64,000 nucleotides of DNA from Liolophura sinensis (lineage: Eukaryota > Mollusca > Polyplacophora > Chitonida > Chitonidae): positions 1 to 64,000 of the forward strand of contig NW_027018023.1 in the NCBI RefSeq assembly GCF_032854445.1. Reading direction: 5' to 3'. Position numbers and translations under genes: made by a program. The first letter of the stretch is position 1; every line of letters starts with the position of its first letter. The notes below the pieces were generated by a model, which saw only the letters and a list, made by a program, of their open reading frames with translations, searched no databases and was not told where the DNA came from. This document shows, piece by piece, positions 38,916 to 51,400 of the stretch.

Positions 38916-40240
38916 ATCAATAAGGTGCCAAAAGATGCGCAATTGGGTCAGGCATCTCCAGGTGTTGAAAAATTGGAAATTTCCTTGGTTTCCATGGAGT
39001 AAGAGCCGTTGCTGGGCACGTGATTTTGACATAAATGATGATTCAATTGTGGCTACAGCCAAAAGTATTGGTCGGAGAGCAACGCGGTTTGCACCATTCG
39101 ATTTCTCGTCACAAAATACGTCGGATTAGCCTCTTACCAGCAGCATTGGAACATTTTTTCCACTTTTGCATTTTTGCCTGGTCCTTTTGCTAATTGAAAT
39201 CGGCTACATGTACTATGTACAATCGCGACTGGTCATTACTATATTCAACTTTTGATTATAAGTTATGTGCCCTTCGGTAGCCCAGAAAATGTCAAATCTT
39301 TGGGCCAAGCCCATTTCACTCACCCAGCAAATGTCTTACTTCTAAGTCGAAGATAAACTCAATGTCTTTATCTACATGTAGAAAAACCACACCATTTTTA
39401 TATAAAAAACACAAGGTACTTGATACAGTCTGCTGTAAAAAGTACAATTGAACACTGACCCACATCAATAAGGTGCCAAAAGATGCGCAATTGGGTCAGG
39501 CATCTCCAGCTGTTGAAAAATTGCAAATTTCCTTGGTTTCCATGGAGTAAGAGCCGTTGCTGGGCACGTGATTTTGACATAAATGATGATTCAATTGTGG
39601 CTACAGCCAAAAGTATTGGTCGGAGAGCAACGCGGTTTGCACCATTCGATTTCTCGTCACAAAATACGTCGGATTAGCCTCTTACCAGCAGCATTGGAAC
39701 ATTTTTTCCACTTTTGGATTTTTGCCTGGTCCTTTTGCTCATTGAAATCGGCTACATGTACTATGTACAATCGCGACTGGTCATTACTATATTCAACTTT
39801 TGATTATAAGTTATGTGCCCTTCGGTAGCCCAGAAGATGTCAAATCTTTGGGCCAAGCCCATTTAACTCACCCAGCAAATGTCTTACTTCTAAGTCGAAG
39901 ATAAACTCAATGTCTTTATCTACATGTAGAAAAACCACACCATTTTTATATAAAAAACACAAGGTACTTGATACAGTCTGCTGTAAAAAGTACAATTGAA
40001 CACTGACCCACATCAATAAGGTGCCAAAAGATGCGCAATTGGGTCAGGCATCTCCAGGTGTTGAAAAATTGGAAATTTCCTTGGTTTCCATGGAGTAAGA
40101 GCCGTTGCTGGGCACGTGATTTTGACATAAATGATGATTCAATTGTGGCTACAGCCAAAAGTATTGGTCGGAGAGCAACGCGGTTTGCACCATTCGATTT
40201 CTCGTCACAAAATACGTCGGATTAGCCTCTTACCAGCACG
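38916..40240 (+). repeat. First copy of a five-monomer internal duplication
   Basis: M72, M73 and the first part of M74 share rare marks with M77-M79 at an offset of exactly 2,740 bp (5 x 548). These are cacttttgca (39161-39170), cccagaaaat (39281-39290), ccatttcact (39311-39320) and ccttttgctc (39731-39740). Agreement probably extends left into the end of M71. It stops in the 223-256 block of M74, where the haplotypes differ. Confidence 0.8.
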
Positions 40241-41655
40241 ATTGGAGCATTTTTTTTACTTTTGGATTTTTGCCTGGTCCTTTTGCTAATTGAAATCGGC
40301 TACATGTACTATGTACCATCGCGACTGGTCATTACTATATTCAACTTTTGATTATAAGTTATGTGCCCTTCGGTAGCCCAGAAGATGTCAAATCTTTGGG
40401 CCAAGCCCATTTAACTCACCCAGCAAATGTCTTACTTCTAAGTCGAAGATAAACTTAATCTCTTTATCTACATGTAGAAAAACCACACCATTTTTATATA
40501 AAAACCACAAGGTACTTGATACAGTCTGCTGTAAAAAGTACAATTGAACACTGACCCACATCAATAAGGTGCCAAAAGATGCGCAATTGGGTCAGGCATC
40601 TCCAGCTGTTGAAAAATTGCAAATTTCCTTGGTTTCCATGGAGTAAGAGCCGTTGCTGGGCACGTGATTTTGACATAAATGATGATTCAATTGTGGCTAC
40701 AGCCAAAAGTATTGGTCGGAGAGCAACGCGGTTTGCACCATTCGATTTCTCGTCACAAAATACGTCGGATTAGCCTCTTACCAGCAGCATTGGAACATTT
40801 TTTCCACTTTTGGATTTTTGCCTGGTCCTTTTGCTAATTGAAATCGGCTACATGTACTATGTACAATCGCGACTGGTCATTACTATATTCAACTTTTGAT
40901 TATAAGTTATGTGCCCTTCGGTAGCCCAGAAGATGTCAAATCTTTGGGCCAAGCCCATTTAACTCACCCAGCAAATGTCTTACTTCTAAGTCGAAGATAA
41001 ACTTAATCTCTTTATCTACATGTAGAAAAACCACACCATTTTTATATAAAAACAACAAGGTACTTGATACAGTCTGCTGTAAAAAGTACAATTGAACACT
41101 GACCCACATCAATAAGGTGCCAAAAGATGCGCAATTGGGTCAGGCATCTCCAGGTGTTGAAAAATTGGAAATTTCCTTGGTTTCCATGGAGTAAGAGCCG
41201 TTGCTGGGCACGTGATTTTGACATAAATGATGATTCAATTGTGGCTACAGCCAAAAGTATTGGTCGGAGAGCAACGCGGTTTGCACCATTCGATTTCTCG
41301 TCACAAAATACGTCGGATTAGCCTCTTACCAGCAGCATTGGAACATTTTTTCCACTTTTGGATTTTTGCCTGGTCCTTTTGCTAATTGAAATCGGCTACA
41401 TGTACTATGTACCATCGCGACTGGTCATTACTATATTCAACTTTTGATTATAAGTTATGTGCCCTTCGGTAGCCCAGAAGATGTCAAATCTTTGGGCCAA
41501 GCCCATTTAACTCACCCAGCAAATGTCTTACTTCTAAGTCGAAGATAAACTTAATCTCTTTATCTACATGTAGAAAAACCACACCATTTTTATATAAAAA
41601 CCACAAGGTACTTGATACAGTCTGCTGTAAAAAGTACAATTGAACACTGACCCAC

Positions 41656-42980
41656 ATCAATAAGGTGCCAAAAGATGCGCAATTGGGTCAGGCATCTCCA
41701 GGTGTTGAAAAATTGGAAATTTCCTTGGTTTCCATGGAGTAAGAGCCGTTGCTGGGCACGTGATTTTGACATAAATGATGATTCAATTGTGGCTACAGCC
41801 AAAAGTATTGGTCGGAGAGCAACGCGGTTTGCACCATTCGATTTCTCGTCACAAAATACGTCGGATTAGCCTCTTACCAGCAGCATTGGAACATTTTTTC
41901 CACTTTTGCATTTTTGCCTGGTCCTTTTGCTAATTGAAATCGGCTACATGTACTATGTACAATCGCGACTGGTCATTACTATATTCAACTTTTGATTATA
42001 AGTTATGTGCCCTTCGGTAGCCCAGAAAATGTCAAATCTTTGGGCCAAGCCCATTTCACTCACCCAGCAAATGTCTTACTTCTAAGTCGAAGATAAACTC
42101 AATGTCTTTATCTACATGTAGAAAAACCACACCATTTTTATATAAAAAACACAAGGTACTTGATACAGTCTGCTGTAAAAAGTACAATTGAACACTGACC
42201 CACATCAATAAGGTGCCAAAAGATGCGCAATTGGGTCAGGCATCTCCAGCTGTTGAAAAATTGCAAATTTCCTTGGTTTCCATGGAGTAAGAGCCGTTGC
42301 TGGGCACGTGATTTTGACATAAATGATGATTCAATTGTGGCTACAGCCAAAAGTATTGGTCGGAGAGCAACGCGGTTTGCACCATTCGATTTCTCGTCAC
42401 AAAATACGTCGGATTAGCCTCTTACCAGCAGCATTGGAACATTTTTTCCACTTTTGGATTTTTGCCTGGTCCTTTTGCTCATTGAAATCGGCTACATGTA
42501 CTATGTACAATCGCGACTGGTCATTACTATATTCAACTTTTGATTATAAGTTATGTGCCCTTCGGTAGCCCAGAAGATGTCAAATCTTTGGGCCAAGCCC
42601 ATTTAACTCACCCAGCAAATGTCTTACTTCTAAGTCGAAGATAAACTCAATGTCTTTATCTACATGTAGAAAAACCACACCATTTTTATATAAAAAACAC
42701 AAGGTACTTGATACAGTCTGCTGTAAAAAGTACAATTGAACACTGACCCACATCAATAAGGTGCCAAAAGATGCGCAATTGGGTCAGGCATCTCCAGGTG
42801 TTGAAAAATTGGAAATTTCCTTGGTTTCCATGGAGTAAGAGCCGTTGCTGGGCACGTGATTTTGACATAAATGATGATTCAATTGTGGCTACAGCCAAAA
42901 GTATTGGTCGGAGAGCAACGCGGTTTGCACCATTCGATTTCTCGTCACAAAATACGTCGGATTAGCCTCTTACCAGCAGC
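41656..42980 (+). repeat. Second copy of the five-monomer internal duplication
   Basis: M77, M78 and the first part of M79 carry the rare marks of the first copy: cacttttgca at 41901, cccagaaaat at 42021, ccatttcact at 42051 and ccttttgctc at 42471. M78 and M73 agree at every marker I compared. M79 keeps the ttttgcattt form of the cacttttgca mark, whereas M74 switches to the agcacgatt haplotype. Confidence 0.8.
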
Positions 42981-45493
42981 ATTGGAACATTTTTTCCACT
43001 TTTGCATTTTTGCCTGGTCCTTTTGCTAATTGAAATCGGCTACATGTACTATGTACAATCGCGACTGGTCATTACTATATTCAACTTTTGATTATAAGTT
43101 ATGTGCCCTTCGGTAGCCCAGAAGATGTCAAATCTTTGGGCCAAGCCCATTTAACTCACCCAGCAAATGTCTTACTTCTAAGTCGAAGATAAACTTAATC
43201 TCTTTATCTACATGTAGAAAAACCACACCATTTTTATATAAAAACCACAAGGTACTTGATACAGTCTGCTGTAAAAAGTACAATTGAACACTGACCCACA
43301 TCAATAAGGTGCCAAAAGATGCGCAATTGGGTCAGGCATCTCCAGGTGTTGAAAAATTGGAAATTTCCTTGGTTTCCATGGAGTAAGAGCCGTTGCTGGG
43401 CACGTGATTTTGACATAAATGATGATTCAATTGTGGCTACAGCCAAAAGTATTGGTCGGAGAGCAACGCGGTTTGCACCATTCGATTTCTCGTCACAAAA
43501 TACGTCGGATTAGCCTCTTACCAGCAGCATTGGAACATTTTTTCCACTTTTGGATTTTTGCCTGGTCCTTTTGCTAATTGAAATCGGCTACATGTACTAT
43601 GTACCATCGCGACTGGTCATTACTATATTCAACTTTTGATTATAAGTTATGTGCCCTTCGGTAGCCCAGAAGATGTCAAATCTTTGGGCCAAGCCCATTT
43701 AACTCACCCAGCAAATGTCTTACTTCTAAGTCGAAGATAAACTTAATCTCTTTATCTACATGTAGAAAAACCACACCATTTTTTATATAAAAACAACAAG
43801 GTACTTGATACAGTCTGCTGTAAAAAGTACAATTGAACACTGACCCACATCAATAAGGTGCCAAAAGATGCGCAATTGGGTCAGGCATCTCCAGGTGTTG
43901 AAAAATTGCAAATTTCCTTGGTTTCCATGGAGTAAGAGCCGTTGCTGGGCACGTGATTTTGACATAAATGATGATTCAATTGTGGCTACAGCCAAAAGTA
44001 TTGGTCGGAGAGCAACGCGGTTTGCACCATTCGATTTTCTCGTCACAAAATACGTCGGATTAGCCTCTTACCAGCAGCATTGGAACATTTTTTCCACTTT
44101 TGGATTTTTGCCTGGTCCTTTTGCTAATTGAAATCGGCTACATGTACTATGTACCATCGCGACTGGTCATTACTATATTCAACTTTTGATTATAAGTTAT
44201 GTGCCCTTCGGTAGCCCAGAAGACGTCAAATCTTTGGGCCAAGCCCATTTAACTCACCCAGCAAATGTCTTACTTCTAAGTCGAAGATAAACTCAATGTC
44301 TTTATCTACATGTAGAAAAACCACACCATTTTTATATAAAAAACACAAGGTACTTGATACAGTCTGCTGTAAAAAGTACAATTGAACACTGACCCACATC
44401 AATAAGGTGCCAAAAGATGCGCAATTGGGTCAGGCATCTCCAGCTGTTGAAAAATTGCAAATTTCCTTGGTTTCCATGGAGTAAGAGCCGTTGCTGGGCA
44501 CGTGATTTTGACATAAATGATGATTCAATTGTGGCTACAGCCAAAAGTATTGGTCGGAGAGCAACGCGGTTTGCACCATTCGATTTCTCGTCACAAAATA
44601 CGTCGGATTAGCCTCTTACCAGCACGATTGGAGCATTTTTTCCACTTTTGGATTTTTGCCTGGTCCTTTTGCTAATTGAAATCGGCTACATGTACTATGT
44701 ACCATCGCGACTGGTCATTACTATATTCAACTTTTGATTATAAGTTATGTGCCCTTCGGTAGCCCAGAAGATGTCAAATCTTTGGGCCAAGCCCATTTAA
44801 CTCACCCAGCAAATGTCTTACTTCTAAGTCGAAGATAAACTTAATCTCTTTATCTACATGTAGAAAAACCACACCATTTTTATATAAAAACCACAAGGTA
44901 CTTGATACAGTCTGCTGTAAAAAGTACAATTGAACACTGACCCACATAAATAAGGTGCCAAAAGATGCGCAATTGGGTCAGGCATCTCCAGGTGTTGAAA
45001 AATTGCAAATTTCCTTGGTTTCCATGGAGTAAGAGCCGTTGCTGGGCACGTGATTTTGACATAAATGATGATTCAATTGTGGCTACAGCCAAAAGTATTG
45101 GTCGGAGAGCAACGCGGTTTGCACCATTCGATTTCTCGTCACAAAATACGTCGGATTAGCCTCTTACCAGCAGCATTGGAACATTTTTTCCACTTTTGGA
45201 TTTTTGCCTGGTCCTTTTGCTAATTGAAATCGGCTACATGTACTATGTACAATCGCGACTGGTCATTACTATATTCAACTTTTGATTATAAGTTATGTGC
45301 CCTTCGGTAGCCCAGAAGATGTCAAATCTTTGGGCCAAGCCCATTTAACTCACCCAGCAAATGTCTTACTTCTAAGTCGAAGATAAACTTAATCTCTTTA
45401 TCTACATGTAGAAAAACCACACCATTTTTATATAAAAACAACAAGGTACTTGATACAGTCTGCTGTAAAAAGTACAATTGAACACTGACCCAC

Positions 45494-48400
45494 ATCAATA
45501 AGGTGCCAAAAGATGCGCAATTGGGTCAGGCATCTCCAGGTGTTGAAAAATTGCAAATTTCCTTGGTTTCCATGGAGTAAGAGCCGTTGCTGGGCACGTG
45601 ATTTTGACATAAATGATGATTCAATTGTGGCTACAGCCAAAAGTATTGGTCGGAGAGCAACGCGGTTTGCACCATTCGATTTCTCGTCACAAAATACGTC
45701 GGATTAGCCTCTTACCAGCAGCATTGGAACATTTTTTCCACTTTTGGATTTTTGCCTGGTCCTTTTGCTAATTGAAATCGGCTATATGTACTATGTACAA
45801 TCGCGACTGGTCATTACTATATTCAACTTTTGATTATAAGTTATGTGCCCTTCGGTAGCCCAGAAGATGTCAAATCTTTGGGCCAAGCCCATTTAACTCA
45901 CCCAGCAAATGTCTTACTTCTAAGTCGAAGATAAACTCAATGTCTTTATCTACATGTAGAAAAACCACACCATTTTTATATAAAAAACACAAGGTACTTG
46001 ATACAGTCTGCTGTAAAAAGTACAATTGAACACTGACCCACATCAATAAGGTGCCAAAAGATGCGCAATTGGGTCAGGCATCTCCAGCTGTTGAAAAATT
46101 GGAAATTTCCTTGGTTTCCATGGAGTAAGAGCCGTTGCTGGGCACGTGATTTTGACATAAATGATGATTCAATTGTGGCTACAGCCAAAAGTATTGGTCG
46201 GAGAGCAACGCGGTTTGCACCATTCGATTTCTCGTCACAAAATACGTCGGATTAGCCTCTTACCAGCACGATTGGAGCATTTTTTTTACTTTTGGATTTT
46301 TGCCTGGTCCTTTTGCTAATTGAAATCGGCTACATGTACTATGTACCATCGCGACTGGTCATTACTATATTCAACTTTTGATTATAAGTTATGTGCCCTT
46401 CGGTAGCCCAGAAGATGTCAAATCTTTGGGCCAAGCCCATTTAACTCACCCAGCAAATGTCTTACTTCTAAGTCGAAGATAAACTTAATCTCTTTATCTA
46501 CATGTAGAAAAACCACACCATTTTTATATAAAAACCACAAGGTACTTGATACAGTCTGCTGTAAAAAGTACAATTGAACACTGACCCACATCAATAAGGT
46601 GCCTAAAGATGCGCAATTGGGTCAGGCATCTCCAGGTGTTGAAAAATTGCAAATTTCCTTGGTTTCCATGGAGTAAGAGCCGTTGCTGGGCACGTGATTT
46701 TGACATAAATGATGATTCAATTGTGGCTACAGCCAAAAGTATTGGTCGGAGAGCAACGCGGTTTGCACCATTCGATTTCTCGTCACAAAATACGTCGGAT
46801 TAGCCTCTTACCAGCACGATTGGAGCATTTTTTCCACTTTTGGATTTTTGCCTGGTCCTTTTGCTAATTGAAATCGGCTACATGTACTATGTACCATCGC
46901 GACTGGTCATTACTATATTCAACTTTTGATTATAAGTTATGTGCCCTTCGGTAGCCCAGAAGATGTCAAATCTTTGGGCCAAGCCCATTTAACTCACCCA
47001 GCAAATGTCTTACTTCTAAGTCGAAGATAAACTCAATGTCTTTATCTACATGTAGAAAAACCACACCATTTTTATATAAAAAACACAAGGTACTTGATAC
47101 AGTCTGCTGTAAAAAGTACAATTGAACACTGACCCACATCAATAAGGTGCCAAAAGATGCGCAATTGGGTCAGGCATCTCCAGGTGTTGAAAAATTGCAA
47201 ATTTCCTTGGTTTCCATGGAGTAAGAGCCGTTGCTGGGCACGTGATTTTGACATAAATGATGATTCAATTGTGGCTACAGCCAAAAGTATTGGTCGGAGA
47301 GCAACGCGGTTTGCACCATTCGATTTCTCGTCACAAAATACGTCGGATTAGCCTCTTACCAGCAGCATTGGAACATTTTTTCCACTTTTGGATTTTTGCC
47401 TGGTCCTTTTGCTAATTGAAATCGGCTACATGTACTATGTACAATCGCGACTGGTCATTACTATATTCAACTTTTGATTATAAGTTATGTGCCCTTCGGT
47501 AGCCCAGAAGATGTCAAATCTTTGGGCCAAGCCCATTTAACTCACCCAGCAAATGTCTTACTTCTAAGTCGAAGATAAACTTAATCTCTTTATCTACATG
47601 TAGAAAAACCACACCATTTTTATATAAAAACAACAAGGTACTTGATACAGTCTGCTGTAAAAAGTACAATTGAACACTGACCCACATCAATAAGGTGTCA
47701 AAAGATGCGCAATTGGGTCAGGCATCTCCAGCTGTTGAAAAATTGGAAATTTCCTTGGTTTCCATGGAGTAAGAGCCGTTGCTGGGCACGTGATTTTGAC
47801 ATAAATGATGATTCAATTGTGGCTACAGCCAAAAGTATTGGTCGGAGAGCAACGCGGTTTGCACCATTCGATTTCTCGTCACAAAATACGTCGGATTAGC
47901 CTCTTACCAGCAGCATTGGAACATTTTTTCCACTTTTGGATTTTTGCCTGGTCCTTTTGCTAATTGAAATCGGCTACATGTACTATGTACAATCGCGACT
48001 GGTCATTACTATATTCAACTTTTGATTATAAGTTATGTGCCCTTCGGTAGCCCAGAAGATGTCAAATCTTTGGGCCAAGCCCATTTAACTCACCCAGCAA
48101 ATGTCTTACTTCTAAGTCGAAGATAAACTTAATCTCTTTATCTACATGTAGAAAAACCACACCATTTTTATATAAAAACCACAAGGTACTTGATACAGTC
48201 TGCTGTAAAAAGTACAATTGAACACTGACCCACATCAATAAGGTGCCAAAAGATGCGCAATTGGGTCAGGCATCTCCAGGTGTTGAAAAATTGCAAATTT
48301 CCTTGGTTTCCATGGAGTAAGAGCCGTTGCTGGGCACGTGATTTTGACATAAATGATGATTCAATTGTGGCTACAGCCAAAAGTATTGGTCGGAGAGCAA

Positions 48401-51400
48401 CGCGGTTTGCACCATTCGATTTCTCGTCACAAAATACGTCGGATTAGCCTCTTACCAGCAGCATTGGAACATTTTTTCCACTTTTGGATTTTTGCCTGGT
48501 CCTTTTGCTAATTGAAATCGGCTACATGTACTATGTACAATCGCGACTGGTCATTACTATATTCAACTTTTGATTATAAGTTATGTGCCCTTCGGTAGCC
48601 CAGAAGATGTCAAATCTTTGGGCCAAGCCCATTTAACTCACCCAGCAAATGTCTTACTTCTAAGTCGAAGATAAACTCAATGTCTTTATCTACATGTAGA
48701 AAAACCACACCATTTTTATATAAAAAACACAAGGTACTTGATACAGTCTGCTGTAAAAAGTACAATTGAACACTGACCCACATCAATAAGGTGCCAAAAG
48801 ATGCGCAATTGGGTCAGGCATCTCCAGCTGTTGAAAAATTGCAAATTTCCTTGGTTTCCATGGAGTAAGAGCCGTTGCTGGGCACGTGATTTTGACATAA
48901 ATGATGATTCAATTGTGGCTACAGCCAAAAGTATTGGTCGGAGAGCAACGCGGTTTGCACCATTCGATTTCTCGTCACAAAATACGTCGGATTAGCCTCT
49001 TACCAGCACGATTGGAGCATTTTTTTTACTTTTGGATTTTTGCCTGGTCCTTTTGCTAATTGAAATCGGCTACATGTACTATGTACAATCGCGACTGGTC
49101 ATTACTATATTCAACTTTTGATTATAAGTTATGTGCCCTTCGGTAGCCCAGAAGATGTCAAATCTTTGGGCCAAGCCCATTTAACTCACCCAGCAAATGT
49201 CTTACTTCTAAGTCGAAGATAAACTTAATCTCTTTATCTACATGTAGAAAAACCACACCATTTTTATATAAAAACCACAAGGTACTTGATACAGTCTGCT
49301 GTAAAAAGTACAATTGAACACTGACCCACATCAATAAGGTGCCTAAAGATGCGCAATTGGGTCAGGCATCTCCAGGTGTTGAAAAATTGCAAATTTCCTT
49401 GGTTTCCATGGAGTAAGAGCCGTTGCTGGGCACGTGATTTTGACATAAATGATGATTCAATTGTGGCTACAGCCAAAAGTATTGGTCGGAGAGCAACGCG
49501 GTTTGCACCATTCGATTTCTCGTCACAAAATACGTCGGATTAGCCTCTTACCAGCACGATTGGAGCATTTTTTCCACTTTTGGATTTTTGCCTGGTCCTT
49601 TTGCTAATTGAAATCGGCTACATGTACTATGTACAATCGCGACTGGTCATTACTATATTCAACTTTTGATTATAAGTTATGTGCCCTTCGGTAGCCCAGA
49701 AGATGTCAAATCTTTGGGCCAAGCCCATTTAACTCACCCAGCAAATGTCTTACTTCTAAGTCGAAGATAAACTTAATCTCTTTATCTACATGTAGAAAAA
49801 CCACACCATTTTTATATAAAAACCACAAGGTACTTGATACAGTCTGCTGTAAAAAGTACAATTGAACACTGACCCACATCAATAAGGTGCCTAAAGATGC
49901 GCAATTGGGTCAGGCATCTCCAGGTGTTGAAAAATTGCAAATTTCCTTGGTTTCCATGGAGTAAGAGCCGTTGCTGGGCACGTGATTTTGACATAAATGA
50001 TGATTCAATTGTGGCTACAGCCAAAAGTATTGGTCGGAGAGCAACGCGGTTTGCACCATTCGATTTCTCGTCACAAAATACGTCGGATTAGCCTCTTACC
50101 AGCACGATTGGAGCATTTTTTCCACTTTTGGATTTTTGCCTGGTCCTTTTGCTAATTGAAATCGGCTACATGTACTATGTACCATCGCGACTGGTCATTA
50201 CTATATTCAACTTTTGATTATAAGTTATGTGCCCTTCGGTAGCCCAGAAGATGTCAAATCTTTGGGCCAAGCCCATTTAACTCACCCAGCAAATGTCTTA
50301 CTTCTAAGTCGAAGATAAACTTAATCTCTTTATCTACATGTAGAAAAACCACACCATTTTTATATAAAAACAACAAGGTACTTGATACAGTCTGCTGTAA
50401 AAAGTACAATTGAACACTGACCCACATCAATAAGGTGCCAAAAGATGCGCAATTGGGTCAGGCATCTCCAGGTGTTGAAAAATTGCAAATTTCCTTGGTT
50501 TCCATGGAGTAAGAGCCGTTGCTGGGCACGTGATTTTGACATAAATGATGATTCAATTGTGGCTACAGCCAAAAGTATTGGTCGGAGAGCAACGCGGTTT
50601 GCACCATTCGATTTCTCGTCACAAAATACGTCGGATTAGCCTCTTACCAGCAGCATTGGAACATTTTTTCCACTTTTGGATTTTTGCCTGGTCCTTTTGC
50701 TAATTGAAATCGGCTACATGTACTATGTACAATCGCGACTGGTCATTACTATATTCAACTTTTGATTATAAGTTATGTGCCCTTCGGTAGCCCAGAAGAT
50801 GTCAAATCTTTGGGCCAAGCCCATTTAACTCACCCAGCAAATGTCTTACTTCTAAGTCGAAGATAAACTTAATCTCTTTATCTACATGTAGAAAAACCAC
50901 ACCATTTTTATATAAAAACAACAAGGTACTTGATACAGTCTGCTGTAAAAAGTACAATTGAACACTGACCCACATCAATAAGGTGCCAAAAGATGCGCAA
51001 TTGGGTCAGGCATCTCCAGCTGTTGAAAAATTGCAAATTTCCTTGGTTTCCATGGAGTAAGAGCCGTTGCTGGGCACGTGATTTTGACATAAATGATGAT
51101 TCAATTGTGGCTACAGCCAAAAGTATTGGTCGGAGAGCAACGCGGTTTGCACCATTCGATTTCTCGTCACAAAATACGTCGGATTAGCCTCTTACCAGCA
51201 CGATTGGAGCATTTTTTTTACTTTTGGATTTTTGCCTGGTCCTTTTGCTAATTGAAATCGGCTACATGTACTATGTACCATCGCGACTGGTCATTACTAT
51301 ATTCAACTTTTGATTATAAGTTATGTGCCCTTCGGTAGCCCAGAAGACGTCAAATCTTTGGGCCAAGCCCATTTAACTCACCCAGCAAATGTCTTACTTC

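Larger units (their letters stand above)
30148..45493 (+). repeat. Expanded middle segment of HOR unit C (M56-M83)
   Basis: Twenty-eight monomers lie between head and tail. M56-M57 match the unit B middle. M58-M61 are four successive G61 copies. M63-M64 match M7-M8 of unit A. M68-M70 and M82-M84 are two versions of the M11-M13 series. M72-M74 and M77-M79 carry a five-monomer duplication. M80-M83 match M9-M12. Single-copy changes include G-to-A at 33058, G-to-T at 34337, G-to-A at 36638 (which breaks the CTACATGTAG palindrome) and G-to-A at 38539. No non-satellite sequence is present. Confidence 0.75.
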
